Positions 8,769 to 17,671 of a DNA stretch of 64,000 nucleotides are shown in pieces. The stretch is from DALYJJ01 sp031969915 (GTDB taxonomy: Bacteria > Acidobacteriota > Terriglobia > Bryobacterales > Bryobacteraceae), in contig DALYJJ010000006.1 of the NCBI GenBank assembly GCA_031969915.1, positions 14,476 to 78,475 on the forward strand, written 5' to 3'. The notes beneath the pieces were generated by a model, which was given only the letters and a program-made list of their open reading frames with translations, did not search any database and had not been told where the DNA came from. A program made the position numbers and the translations under genes. Every line of letters starts with the position of its first letter. Within the stretch, counting starts at the first letter, position 1.

Positions 8769-11700
8769 ATGTCGCTCGCAACCAAACTTGCGTCCAAGTT
8801 CCCTCATACAACCCAGGCGCGTGGCTTTGACCTTTTCTTCCGGGGCGCCGTTCGGCCCGTCCGCTCCACGCCTACGTCCTTTGAGGCCGAAGTCCTCGGT
8901 GGTGAACTCTCCTCGGTCGACCTCCGCCTGAACGGCAAGGCGCTCGAAATCGAGTGCGACTGCGACGCCTTCCTGGACCGCGGCCCCTGCAAACACATCT
9001 GGGCCGCCATCCTGGAGGCGGACCGGCGCGGTGCACTCGAAAAGGCTCGCCACGTCTCTCCCCTCACCCTTGTCGATGCCCTCGATGGCGCCGGCGCCGA
9101 ACCCTCCGCCCCCGCGTCCGCCTCCCTCTGGCGCGAGCAGTTGCGCTCCATCGCGCTGTACTCGCGCGACCACGCCCAGCCGGGCGCTCGCACCGCCGCT
9201 TGGCCCGCCGGCTTCCAGGTCGCCTACGCCATTGACCTCCCGGCTTCCCGCTCCGCCGGAGCGCCGGTCGTCACGCTCCTCAGCCGCAGCCGCAAGAAGA
9301 ACGGCGATTGGACGGTCTTCAAGGACTTGCACCTCACTCGCGCCGCGATCTTCACATTGCCCGACCCCGCGGACACGGAGATCCTCGAAGCGCTCGCCGG
9401 CGCGCCCAATCCGCTGGACTTCTCCTCCCACAGAGAACTGCAGCGGTTTGCCCTCCCCGCGCACCTCGCCCTCAAAGTCCTTCCCGTCGTCTCCGCCGCC
9501 GGCCGTCTCTGGGCCGCGCCCGATTACCACTCCCACCAGCTCCGCCCCATCGCCTGGGATTCCGGCGAGCCCTGGCGCTTCTGTGTCCGCGTCCACCGCA
9601 ATGAACGCGACCTTTGGGAGATCACCGGGGAGTTCCGCCGCGGCGCCGACGAACGTGCCGCCCTCGATGCCCCCGAATTCATCTTCGCCTCCGGCTTCCT
9701 GCTCCTCGGCCAGACCCTCGCCCGTTTCCAGGACACCGACGCCCTTCCCTGGGTGCGCCAACTGCTGAATGACCGCACCATCACGTTCATGGACCGCGAT
9801 CGCGACGCCGCGCTTGCCGCGCTGCTCGAATCGCCCGTCGTGCCCCCGCTGGACCTCGCTCCCGAACTCGATTTCGAACAGCGGCAAGGCTCCCCTCGTT
9901 TCGGCGTTCGCTTGAATCAGGCCAAGAACGCCTGGGGTGACGCCGCCTTCAACGCCACTCTCCTCGCCGACTATGGAGCGGGCTTGCGGCCGCTCCGCCG
10001 CGAGGAATCGCGCGGCTTCTGGATGCCCGGTGACCGCCTCTACGTCCTGCGCGATCAGCAGGCCGAGGCCGCCGCCTGGCAGACCCTTTCAGAGGGCGGT
10101 GTGCGCCTGTCGCCCGACGGCGGCTCCCCCGGCCGTCTCTTGCCCAAAGCCATGCCCAAGCTCGTCCGCCACCTCATCGCCGAGGGCTGGCGCGTCGAAG
10201 CCGAAGGCCGTGCTTTCCGGAGTCCCGGCGCGACGCGCCTCGAAGTCACCTCGGGCATCGACTGGTTCGAGCTGCACGGTCAGATCGATTACGAAGGCCA
10301 GACCGCTGCGCTCCCTGACCTGCTGGCCGCCCTGCGCCGCGGCGACGCTATGGTCAAGCTCGACGACGGCTCCTTCGGCATGCTTCCCGAAGAGTGGCTC
10401 GCCAGGTTCGCGCCCCTCGCCGGCCTCGGCGAGGTCGCCGAGGGTCACCTTCGCTTCCGCTCCACCCAGGCCGGCCTTCTCGACGCGCTCCTCGCCGCCC
10501 AGCCCGAGGTCCGCGTCGACGAGGTCTTCGAACGGGCGCGACAGCGGCTCCGCGGCTTCCAGGGCGTCAGCCCCGCCGTCCAGCCGGAGGGCTTCCGGGG
10601 CCGGCTTCGCGGCTACCAGGAAGAGGGCCTTGGCTGGATCGAGTTCCTTCGCGAGTTCGGCTTCGGCGGCATCCTCGCCGACGATATGGGCGTCGGCAAG
10701 ACCGCCCAGGTCCTCGCCGCCCTCGAACAACGCCGCGCCGCCGGCCATGGCCCGTCCCTCGTCGTCTCCCCCCGCTCTCTGCTCTTCAATTGGCGCCAGG
10801 AGGCCGAACGGTTCACGCCGCAGATCAAGGTGCTTGAGCACGCCGGCCAGCAGCGCGATCTCGAGCGCATCGGCGAGCATCACCTCATCCTCACCACCTA
10901 CGGCACCCTCCAGCGCGACATCCCCAACCTCTCCCAGCGCGAGTTCGATTACGTCATCCTCGACGAAGCGCAGGCCATCAAGAACGCGAACACCGCTTCG
11001 GCCAAGGCCGTCCGCCTGCTCAAGGGCCGGCATCGCCTGGCGCTCAGCGGCACGCCCATTGAGAACCACCTCGGCGAACTCTGGAGCCTCTTCGAGTTCC
11101 TCAATCCCGGGATGCTCGGAGAAGCCAAAGTGCTCAAACTCGCCGGCGGCCTCGCTAAGAACCCCTCGGAGGAGACGCGCCGCCTTCTGGCGGCGGCCTT
11201 GCGCCCGTTCATTCTGCGCCGCACCAAGCAGCAGGTGGCGCGGGAGCTTCCCGAAAAAACCGAGCAGACCATCTTCTGCGAGCTCGAAGGCGACCAGCGC
11301 CGCCAGTACGATGAACTCCTCGCTCACTACCGCCAGCGGCTGCTCAGCCCCGATCGGGGCAACGGCAAGGCGGCCTGGAACCGCGTCAAGTTCCAGGTGC
11401 TCGAAGCATTGCTCCGCCTTCGCCAGGCGGCGTGCCATCCGGGGCTGCTGAATGAGAAGCTGGCCTCCCAATCAAGCGCCAAGTTCACCACCCTGCTCGC
11501 CCAACTGGAGGAGCTGCGCGAGGAAGGCCACAAGGCGCTGGTCTTCTCCCAGTTCACTTCCCTGCTCGCCCTGCTCAAGACGCGCCTCGACGAGGCCGGC
11601 TTCACCTACGAGTACCTCGACGGCGCAACCCGCGACCGCCAGGCTCACGTGGAGCGCTTTCAGAACGACCCCAAGACCCAGCTCTTCCTCATCAGCCTCC

Positions 11701-11981
11701 GCGCCGGAGGCCTGGGCCTGAATCTCACCGCCGCGGGCTACGTCTTCCTGCTCGACCCCTGGTGGAATCCCGCCGTCGAAGCCCAGGCCATCGACCGCGC
11801 CCACCGCATCGGCCAGACGCAGAACGTGTTCGCCTATCGCCTCATCGCCCGCGATACGGTCGAGGAGAAGGTCCTCGCGCTGCAATCCGGTAAACGCGCC
11901 CTCGCCGACGCCATCCTCAGCGAGGACAACGCCGTCCTCCGCGACCTCACCCGGGAGGACCTGGAGATCCTCCTCTCATGA
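8769..11981 (+). CDS. SWIM zinc-finger SNF2-family helicase/ATPase
   Basis: A 1070-residue bacterial Swi2/Snf2 ATPase. The N-terminal SWIM zinc finger has C63-x-C65 ... C74-x-H76 (CDCDAFLDRGPCKH). A long bacterial SNF2-associated middle region follows. The ATPase core has Walker A DDMGVGKT near residue 637, DEAQ near 730, SGTPIENHLGELWSLFEFLNP, and the C-terminal helicase motif QAIDRAHRIGQ. Such proteins remodel nucleoprotein or free RNA polymerase. Its 3' end overlaps the convergent methyltransferase gene by 35 bases. Only 17 bases separate it from the DUF1501 gene, so read-through from that gene is likely. Confidence 0.9.
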   Translation: MSLATKLASKFPHTTQARGFDLFFRGAVRPVRSTPTSFEAEVLGGELSSVDLRLNGKALEIECDCDAFLDRGPCKHIWAAILEADRRGALEKARHVSPLTLVDALDGAGAEPSAPASASLWREQLRSIALYSRDHAQPGARTAAWPAGFQVAYAIDLPASRSAGAPVVTLLSRSRKKNGDWTVFKDLHLTRAAIFTLPDPADTEILEALAGAPNPLDFSSHRELQRFALPAHLALKVLPVVSAAGRLWAAPDYHSHQLRPIAWDSGEPWRFCVRVHRNERDLWEITGEFRRGADERAALDAPEFIFASGFLLLGQTLARFQDTDALPWVRQLLNDRTITFMDRDRDAALAALLESPVVPPLDLAPELDFEQRQGSPRFGVRLNQAKNAWGDAAFNATLLADYGAGLRPLRREESRGFWMPGDRLYVLRDQQAEAAAWQTLSEGGVRLSPDGGSPGRLLPKAMPKLVRHLIAEGWRVEAEGRAFRSPGATRLEVTSGIDWFELHGQIDYEGQTAALPDLLAALRRGDAMVKLDDGSFGMLPEEWLARFAPLAGLGEVAEGHLRFRSTQAGLLDALLAAQPEVRVDEVFERARQRLRGFQGVSPAVQPEGFRGRLRGYQEEGLGWIEFLREFGFGGILADDMGVGKTAQVLAALEQRRAAGHGPSLVVSPRSLLFNWRQEAERFTPQIKVLEHAGQQRDLERIGEHHLILTTYGTLQRDIPNLSQREFDYVILDEAQAIKNANTASAKAVRLLKGRHRLALSGTPIENHLGELWSLFEFLNPGMLGEAKVLKLAGGLAKNPSEETRRLLAAALRPFILRRTKQQVARELPEKTEQTIFCELEGDQRRQYDELLAHYRQRLLSPDRGNGKAAWNRVKFQVLEALLRLRQAACHPGLLNEKLASQSSAKFTTLLAQLEELREEGHKALVFSQFTSLLALLKTRLDEAGFTYEYLDGATRDRQAHVERFQNDPKTQLFLISLRAGGLGLNLTAAGYVFLLDPWWNPAVEAQAIDRAHRIGQTQNVFAYRLIARDTVEEKVLALQSGKRALADAILSEDNAVLRDLTREDLEILLS

Positions 11982-13233
11982 ACGCCACCTCCAGGGTCAC
12001 CGCCGCCAGCGTCCGCCGCCCCACCCGCGCCAGCAGTTCGTGCGGTCCGGCCTCGAGCGAACCCGGCACGCGAAAATTCACCTCGTATCGCGGCAGGCGC
12101 GGATCGGTGCAGAACGTGTCTTCCACCTCCACCGCCGCGCCACCCAGCGTGGCCGAAAACTGCGCCGGGTCGAGCATCTCCTCTACGGTCGCCTTCACCG
12201 TGCCCGTCACGATCCGCGTCCCCGAGAGCAGGTCCACCCCGTCGTTCGCCGATACCAGCCGCGGGACCAGCGGAGGCGCCGGGAGCAGGCGCACAAACGC
12301 CGGCTCGCACAATGCCTCTCCCCGCCACGTCAGCCGCAGCGGCTGCAAGCCCGTCGGCAGGCCTTCCGGCAGCAGCAGCGTCACCTGCCGCATACCGTCG
12401 TACTCCGGCGGTCCGATGAAGGTCCCTTCGGCCGCGCGCCCCCCGGCCTCGATGCCCAGGCCCACCAGCGAGACGCCCGGCGGCAGGTCCTCCACCCACA
12501 GATTCAACGCAGCGAACCCGCCCCGCACCGGCGCCGCCGGCTCGGAACTGTGCGCCGCGGTCACGCGCCGGATGCGCGCCCGCCCTGCTTCCGCCGCCGC
12601 GCCGCCCTTCACCCCGCACACCCACATGTATTGCGTTTCCCGGCCCTCGAGCGCCAACAACCGGAACCCGAGCCCGTCCAGGAACTCCGCCACCTCGGCC
12701 GCCGAAAACCGTACCCCGGACCACGTGTCGAACTCCTTCGCCGTGCGCGGCAGCCCGTTGATCTGGCACCGCAGCACGCCGCCCGGCTTCAGCACCCGGT
12801 ACGCCTCCGCCAGGTACCCCAGCACCACCTCCCGGCTCGGAATGTGCTGGAACACCGCATACGAATACACGAAGTCGAAGGATTCGGAGGCAAAGGCCCG
12901 TAAGTCTGAATCCGCCGCGTGGTGGGCGTGCGCGTGGGCGATGTCCGCCAGCTTGCGCCGCGCCAGCCCGATCATCTCGTCGGAGATGTCCACCCCGTGG
13001 ATCTCCCCGAAAAACCGGCTCATCGGCCGCAGCAGCCGCCCCGGCCCGCACCCGATCTCGAGCGCCCGCCGAGCCCGCGCGTCGCCCCGCGGCAGCCGGC
13101 GCAGGTCCGCCGTCAACAGCCGGATCACGTCGGACGCCGTGCCCAGGAACTCCGCGTCTTCCTGCTCCCGCCGCCCGAAGGCGACGTAGTAGTAAGCGTC
13201 CTCCCGGGCTCGCGCGTTCCAGTCCTCGCGCAT
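11947..13233 (-). CDS. SAM-dependent methyltransferase with C-terminal Ig/TIG-like domains
   Basis: The class I methyltransferase core has motif I ALEIGCGPGRLLRPMSRFFG, an acidic post-I site VDISDEM, motif SFDFVYSYAVFQHI and LKPGGVLRCQING. About 220 further residues are beta-rich (LNLWVEDLPPGVSLVGLGIE, VTLLLPEGLPTGLQPLRLTW), like the TIG/Ig-like modules of Solibacter proteins. The start at MREDWNARAREDAYYYVAFG is chosen because the methyltransferase fold begins there; upstream sequence is the shadow of the divergent Wzt-like gene. The two divergent starts are only about 10-22 bases apart. The neighbour suggests a glycan substrate. Confidence 0.75.
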   Translation of the reverse strand: MREDWNARAREDAYYYVAFGRREQEDAEFLGTASDVIRLLTADLRRLPRGDARARRALEIGCGPGRLLRPMSRFFGEIHGVDISDEMIGLARRKLADIAHAHAHHAADSDLRAFASESFDFVYSYAVFQHIPSREVVLGYLAEAYRVLKPGGVLRCQINGLPRTAKEFDTWSGVRFSAAEVAEFLDGLGFRLLALEGRETQYMWVCGVKGGAAAEAGRARIRRVTAAHSSEPAAPVRGGFAALNLWVEDLPPGVSLVGLGIEAGGRAAEGTFIGPPEYDGMRQVTLLLPEGLPTGLQPLRLTWRGEALCEPAFVRLLPAPPLVPRLVSANDGVDLLSGTRIVTGTVKATVEEMLDPAQFSATLGGAAVEVEDTFCTDPRLPRYEVNFRVPGSLEAGPHELLARVGRRTLAAVTLEVAFMRGGSPGPPG

Positions 13234-13243
13234 CCGGGCCGCT

Positions 13244-14080
13244 ATGCTGGTGTCGATGGCTCTCTCGCTGCTCAATGTGACGTCCGGACTGATCGTCCAG
13301 TTTAGCGCGCAGGCCCCGGATGGCGTCACCATCGGCCTGCTGGGACTGCGCGGCGCCGGCGTCTCCGAAGTCCTTCGCGCCGCCTCCGGCCAGGCCGTCA
13401 CCGTCGACTACGCACTCGACGCTCTCGACGCGTTGGAGCGGATCGGCGAACTGGAACGGCTGGAGGCGCGCCGCCGCGAAGGGGCGACCATCCTGCTCGC
13501 CTCGCACGACGAAGCCTTGCTCCGTGACCTCGCCGACGAGGTCTGGTGGATCGACGAGGGCCGCCTTCGCAGGAAAGGCGACCCCCTCGAAGTCCTCTCC
13601 GCCTTCCGCCGCCACGTGGCGGCGTCCCTCCGGACGGAGCCTCGCCCGCTCCATCCGTCGCTCCGCCGGGGCGACGGCCGGGCGACGCTGGAGGCCATCG
13701 AGACGGCCCCGCGCTGGGCCGCGGGCGAGCCGGCTTCGATCGCCGTCACCGTGCGCTTCCACGCCCCCGTGGAAGACCCGGTGGTGGGCGTCATGATCCG
13801 CACCCGCGTGGGCTTCGAAGTCTATGGAACGAATACCGGCCTGGAACGGCTGAAACTCGGGCCCTGCGCGGCGGGCGACCTCCGCCAGGTGCGCTTCGCC
13901 TTCCGGTGCGACCTGTGCCCGCAGGAGTACACCGTGACCGCCGCTTCCCATGACCCCGATGGCGTGTGGCACGACTGGATGGAAGATGCCGTGGCGGTGC
14001 TCGTCACCGGCGACCGGTATACCGCCGGCGTCGCCAACCTGCGCGCCGAGGTGACCGTTATTTCGCCGACTCGAGAATGA
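13244..14080 (+). CDS. Wzt-like polysaccharide-export protein with degenerate ABC ATPase domain
   Basis: The C-terminal 150 residues match the Wzt carbohydrate-binding domain (VVGVMIRTRVGFEVYGTNT, FRCDLCPQEYTVTAASHD). The N-terminal part is a shrunken nucleotide-binding domain. Its Walker A-like GLRGAGVS has Val where the catalytic Lys should be, then VDYALDALD stands near a Walker B position, and ILLASHDEALLRDLADEVWW keeps the H-loop. The segment between, with Q-loop and signature, is missing. The whole ABC part is about 120 residues instead of 230. It cannot be a normal ATPase and may act as a glycan-binding or capping adaptor. ATG 13256 is an equally possible start. No permease gene is adjacent. 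Confidence 0.7.
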   Translation: MLVSMALSLLNVTSGLIVQFSAQAPDGVTIGLLGLRGAGVSEVLRAASGQAVTVDYALDALDALERIGELERLEARRREGATILLASHDEALLRDLADEVWWIDEGRLRRKGDPLEVLSAFRRHVAASLRTEPRPLHPSLRRGDGRATLEAIETAPRWAAGEPASIAVTVRFHAPVEDPVVGVMIRTRVGFEVYGTNTGLERLKLGPCAAGDLRQVRFAFRCDLCPQEYTVTAASHDPDGVWHDWMEDAVAVLVTGDRYTAGVANLRAEVTVISPTRE

Positions 14081-15416
14081 ACGTGGGCGCCAGGCCCGAG
14101 TGCATCGAGAACCCGCTCACGCCGAGCGGCGAGAGCCAGGTGGACGCCCCGTGCACGCGGCCGAGATAAGCGTGAGGATGAACGTCCACGCGCATCTCCT
14201 TCATCTCGACCTCGCCGTAGCGGTAGACCGGGAACGACGCCGACGCGTCCTTCACCCGCTCCTGGACGACGTAGGACGAGCGCATCGCCGTGCGCAGGGC
14301 GCGCTCCCAGGCGGAGTCGTCGGTCTCCCAGCCGCGGTAGGTCTGCAAGTCGCTCGACTCGTCGTTCGGCTTGAGCACCAGCGTCTGGCGGTTCTTGAGA
14401 ATGAAGTCCGGAAGGTCGACCGCCTTGTCCTGATAGGTGGTCTTGGCTGCCGCCACGACGCGCGTCCAGGGCAGGTATTCGCGGAGGGCCTTCTTCTCCG
14501 CGGCCGGGAAGCCGGCCGTGACCGTCTCGTCGGTGAGCAGATCGAAGATCGCCTTCTTCTGGGCGAGCTCCGAGCGAAAGCTGTTTACGATGCAGACCTT
14601 GCCTTCGCGGTAGGCGCGGACCATCGCGTGGGAAAGGTCGAACCGCACCAGGAACTCCTGGGCCTTGACGCGCCGCCAGATTAGGTCGATCGGGAAGTCC
14701 CCGCGCCGCAGCACGCCGTTGCGGTACTCCAACTGGTCGGGCGAGACGATCTCCGTCGGATGGCCCTGTTTGATGAAGTACTCCCGGAGAAGAATATACT
14801 CATCCGGGAACGCCGTCTGGAAAGGCTGCTTGAACTCGACGATCGCGATGTTCGGCTTCTTCGTGCCGCCGAACTCTTTCCAGGTCTTGAGCAGCGCTTG
14901 GAGGAAGTGCTTGGTGCCGCCGAGCTTGGCGAGCTTGTGCTTCTTCCGGAACTCCTTGACCGGCGCGCAGTCGTAGTAGAGGTCGCCCAGCGTCTCGCCG
15001 TAGGCGACGCCCATCGGCGTGTCGGCGGTGTAGTCGGTGAATTGCAGCGTGCCGTTGTTGAGATGGGTGTCGAGTAGGGAGGTGACCGAGAAGTAGGGGT
15101 AGCGCGGGTCCAGGTTGGCGAGCATCTTCTCGGCCGGCAACAACTCCATGCGCGAGAGGAGCGCGGCGTTGGACAGGGCCAGTTGCTTGACGCGATCGAT
15201 GGCGGAGAAGAGAGACTCCGCGGCCTTCACCAGATTGGTATACTGGCGCCGCGAGATGAAGTGGGGACGCAGAGTGGTCGAAATCGGGCGGCCACCGATG
15301 GTGAGGTGTGCCTGTTGCATGTCATGCTGCAACTGCTCCGCCCAACTCAGGTCCTTGAACTTGTCCGTCTCCAGTAGCTTGTGATAGCGGGCTACTGCTT
15401 CGCCCAACTGGCTCAT
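14058..15416 (-). CDS. ATP-grasp-like protein of unknown substrate
   Basis: A 452-residue protein whose C-terminal third has ATP-grasp features: ILKNRQTLVLKPNDESSDLQ, TYRGWETDDSAWERALR and SYVVQERVKD. It resembles circularly permuted ATP-grasp proteins related to glutathionylspermidine synthase. ATG-grasp ligases join a carboxylate to an amine or thiol using ATP; the substrates here cannot be told. ATG 15416 (MSQLGEAVARYHKLLE) is preferred to ATG 15470 because the extra 18 residues look atypical. Its 3' end overlaps the convergent Wzt-like gene by 23 bases. Confidence 0.65.
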   Translation of the reverse strand: MSQLGEAVARYHKLLETDKFKDLSWAEQLQHDMQQAHLTIGGRPISTTLRPHFISRRQYTNLVKAAESLFSAIDRVKQLALSNAALLSRMELLPAEKMLANLDPRYPYFSVTSLLDTHLNNGTLQFTDYTADTPMGVAYGETLGDLYYDCAPVKEFRKKHKLAKLGGTKHFLQALLKTWKEFGGTKKPNIAIVEFKQPFQTAFPDEYILLREYFIKQGHPTEIVSPDQLEYRNGVLRRGDFPIDLIWRRVKAQEFLVRFDLSHAMVRAYREGKVCIVNSFRSELAQKKAIFDLLTDETVTAGFPAAEKKALREYLPWTRVVAAAKTTYQDKAVDLPDFILKNRQTLVLKPNDESSDLQTYRGWETDDSAWERALRTAMRSSYVVQERVKDASASFPVYRYGEVEMKEMRVDVHPHAYLGRVHGASTWLSPLGVSGFSMHSGLAPTFILESAK

Positions 15417-15521
15417 GTAGTTACAATGCTTCCTATTTTTCAGTATTGCACGGGCCTCTGGATTTCGCATTATCCGGACCCTTCAGGAAGCTTGCTTCTA
15501 ATTGAAAATAAGACAGTTTTC

Positions 15522-15536
15522 GTTCTGCAACAGAAC
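15522..15536. repeat. Inverted repeat GTTCTG-CAA-CAGAAC
   Basis: Perfect 6-bp arms separated by 3 bases, between the MutS-like stop and the ATP-grasp gene start. It has no following T-run in either direction, so it is a poor terminator. It could be an operator for the ATP-grasp gene. Confidence 0.25.
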
Positions 15537-15541
15537 CGCTT

Positions 15542-17314
15542 CTAGACGTCCAAACCAACCGACCGCATGAGTTCGAGGGCATTGCTCTTCTGAACAACAC
15601 CCTCCCGCAAACGGTAATCGAAGCGGATGCGGCCGTCCTCGAAATGATCCTCGAAATGGACGTTCTTCGCCCGCGGAGCGAGCTGAGCGACGATCTCGGT
15701 GAGCGCCAGGTCGTGAGTGGTCAGGAGCCCGATGGCGCCGCGGCCGGCGAGATGGGTAAGGAGGGCTTCGGCGCCGATACGCCGGTCGTGGGAGTTGGTT
15801 CCGTGCAGCAACTCGTCGAAGAGGAACAAAAGCGGCAGGGGCCCGGCGGTGAGGTCGGAGATGTTCTTGAGGCGCAGCACCTCGGCGTAGAAACGCGAAA
15901 CACCAGAGGCGAGCGAATCGACGACGCGTATGGACGCGCCGATGGAGACCGGGGTGAGGCGCAGGGACTTCGCCCGCACGGGAGCGCCCGCGAGCGCGAG
16001 CAGGGCGTTGGCGCCGAGCGTGCGAAGGAGCGTGCTCTTGCCGGACATATTGGAGCCGCTGACGAAGAAGACGGCACAGCCTTCGCCCGCGGAGAGGCGG
16101 ACGTCGTTGCGGACCGCCGTCTCGGGCAGCAGAGGGTGGGCTATGCCGGTGGCATCGATGTCAGCGCCGCCGTCCAGGATCTCGGGGAACGGATCGTGAG
16201 GGTGTTCAAAGGCGTAAGCGGCGATCGAACTAAGCGCCTCCAGCTCACCCAACGCGTCGAGCCAGCCTTCGACGCCGGGGCCATGCGTGCGGCGCCAGGC
16301 TTCGATGGCGAACGACAGTTGCTCCGTCCACAACAGCAGGGGATCGAGAGCCTTCATGAGCACGTGATCGCGGGAGTCGAGCAACTCGACGAGCCGGTTG
16401 AGGCGGCGTATGCGCCGGGAAGCGGGCTTGCCCTCCACATCCATGCGCCCGCGCAGTTCGCGGAGGCGAAGGTTCAGAAACGGCTCGCGCTCCAGCCGGG
16501 AAAGGACCGAGCCCAGGAGCTCGAGATCGCCGCCGGGCCGATCGACGGCGGCTACAATGGCCGCGGCCGTGCGGCGGTGCGCCAGCCGGAACGCCGCCAA
16601 AGGAACTACCGCCGCCAGAACGACCGAGACCGGCCACTTGGCCAGCCCCCAACCCACAAGCGCGGCCACGAACAGTAGCACCAACAGGGGCGCGAGCAAG
16701 CGAGCCCGCCAGGTGACGCGCAGCGCCGGGCGGCGGCTCCAGGCGACCAACTCAGCGGCATGCACACCGGCGCGGACTGCTTCGCCGAGCAGTGCGAGGT
16801 CTTCGCGGAGATCGAGCTTCGGCCTCAGCTCCGTCACCGCCTCTTGCCGTGAGCGGATCTCCAGCCCATCCGCGGCGCGCGTCAGCCAGCGGGCGAGAGT
16901 AGCCTCGCCCGCACGGGTGCGGGCGACGGAGAGCCTCTCGAAGAGCCCGCCGCGGCCGAAGACATCGAGATCCTTGGCGTAGGGATGATCGGGCTCGTCG
17001 TAGGCTTCGCCGGATTCCCCGCGGCCTGCCCAGGCGCCGTCGAGCCGTTCGAGTGCGCGCTCGTAGAGCGCCTCGGCGCGGCGCGCGCGGTCGAGCCGGC
17101 GGACCACGAATTCATGCGCGGCGAGCAGCGAGGTGAACAGCGCCGCGGCGGCGGCGTAGACCGGCCATTCGAGCCCCGCGTAGAATGCCACCGGCACGGC
17201 GAGGACCACCGCGAGCTTCGCGTTCCCCAGCCAGACGTGCCACTGCCGCAGGCGTGCGCTGACGGCGCGCCGTTCCTCGAGGCGCCGCACATATTCGGCG
17301 CGCGGATCGATCAT
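15542..17314 (-). CDS. Membrane-anchored MutS-family ATPase
   Basis: A 590-residue protein with MutS core and ATPase but no mismatch-recognition domain. Two double hydrophobic segments (about residues 30-66 and 205-243) predict membrane insertion. The ATPase has Walker A SGSNMSGKSTLLRT near residue 422, Walker B/switch FLFDELLHGTNSHDRR near 500 and LLTTHDLALTEI. The length and membrane segments match a group usually annotated as DNA mismatch repair protein MutS, but a classical repair role is unlikely. It is the last gene of a tight operon with the ArsC-like and rhodanese genes (18-base gap), which suggests a link to redox or thiol chemistry. Confidence 0.8.
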   Translation of the reverse strand: MIDPRAEYVRRLEERRAVSARLRQWHVWLGNAKLAVVLAVPVAFYAGLEWPVYAAAAALFTSLLAAHEFVVRRLDRARRAEALYERALERLDGAWAGRGESGEAYDEPDHPYAKDLDVFGRGGLFERLSVARTRAGEATLARWLTRAADGLEIRSRQEAVTELRPKLDLREDLALLGEAVRAGVHAAELVAWSRRPALRVTWRARLLAPLLVLLFVAALVGWGLAKWPVSVVLAAVVPLAAFRLAHRRTAAAIVAAVDRPGGDLELLGSVLSRLEREPFLNLRLRELRGRMDVEGKPASRRIRRLNRLVELLDSRDHVLMKALDPLLLWTEQLSFAIEAWRRTHGPGVEGWLDALGELEALSSIAAYAFEHPHDPFPEILDGGADIDATGIAHPLLPETAVRNDVRLSAGEGCAVFFVSGSNMSGKSTLLRTLGANALLALAGAPVRAKSLRLTPVSIGASIRVVDSLASGVSRFYAEVLRLKNISDLTAGPLPLLFLFDELLHGTNSHDRRIGAEALLTHLAGRGAIGLLTTHDLALTEIVAQLAPRAKNVHFEDHFEDGRIRFDYRLREGVVQKSNALELMRSVGLDV

Positions 17315-17332
17315 GGTGCGAGAAAGCCCCGG

Positions 17333-17668
17333 CTAGAGTGTAGCGAACTCATCGGGCTCAAAGCCGATCACGATCTTGCGCCCTTTCACCGCCAGGGGCC
17401 GCTTGATGAGATTGGGATGAGCGGCCATCAGCCGGATCGCCTCTGCCCGCGGCGGCGGGTAGTCCTTCATGCCCATCTCGCGATAGAGATCGTTGCGCGT
17501 GTTGAGGAAGTCGCGATAATCGCGGGTCCCGATCAACTGGTCGAGCTGCGTTTCGGTCAATCCCCGGTTCAAATCGACCTCGCCGAACTCGATGTTCCGT
17601 TCGCGGAGGAAACTCCTCGCTTTTCGGCAGGTCGTTCAAGTGGGCTTCAGATACAGGGTCACGGGCAT
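17333..17668 (-). CDS. ArsC/Spx-family thiol oxidoreductase, candidate selenoprotein (in-frame TGA as Sec)
   Basis: Read through one TGA, the frame gives MPVTLYLKPT-Sec-TTCRKARSFL followed by RERNIEFGEVDLNRGLTE and ends KIVIGFEPDEFATL, 111 residues, the normal length of the arsenate-reductase-related ArsC/YffB/Spx family. Homologues have KPTCTTCRKA, so the TGA (17638-17636) sits exactly at the first redox Cys of the CxxC motif, giving UxxC. A GC-rich hairpin starts 15 bases after the TGA, as bacterial SECIS elements do. The conserved ORF continues cleanly after the TGA. Without read-through only a short frame from TTG 17572 remains. The start is three bases after the rhodanese stop. Alternatively it is a pseudogene caused by one base change. 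Confidence 0.75.
17602..17620 (-). promoter_or_regulatory. Candidate bacterial SECIS hairpin in the ArsC-like gene
   Basis: On the coding strand GCGAGGAG-TTTC-CTCCGCG folds with four GC-rich pairs (GGAG/CTCC) under a small loop, then an A-G mismatch and two more pairs. The apical loop lies about 23 bases after the TGA, inside the usual 16-37-base range. Loop-closing G and U residues are present. Confidence 0.5.
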
Positions 17669-17671
17669 GGG

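Noticed and set aside
9937..11451. Long open frames inside the SNF2 gene on both strands (for example 504 and 460 codons)
   Set aside because: They are Ser/Pro/Arg-rich or Gly/Glu-rich shadows created by the high GC content; the SNF2 frame has all helicase motifs.
11834..13972. A 712-codon minus-strand open frame spanning the methyltransferase and Wzt-like genes
   Set aside because: Its translation is low complexity and does not match the methyltransferase motifs, which are in another frame.
15522..15536. LexA/SOS-type box
   Set aside because: The GTTC-N7-GAAC dyad does not match a LexA box I can name for this phylum, and the ATP-grasp gene is not a known SOS gene.
17333..17572. Short ArsC-like protein starting at TTG 17572
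   Set aside because: It would lack the N-terminal beta strand and both redox residues, while the upstream sequence matches the family perfectly apart from the TGA.
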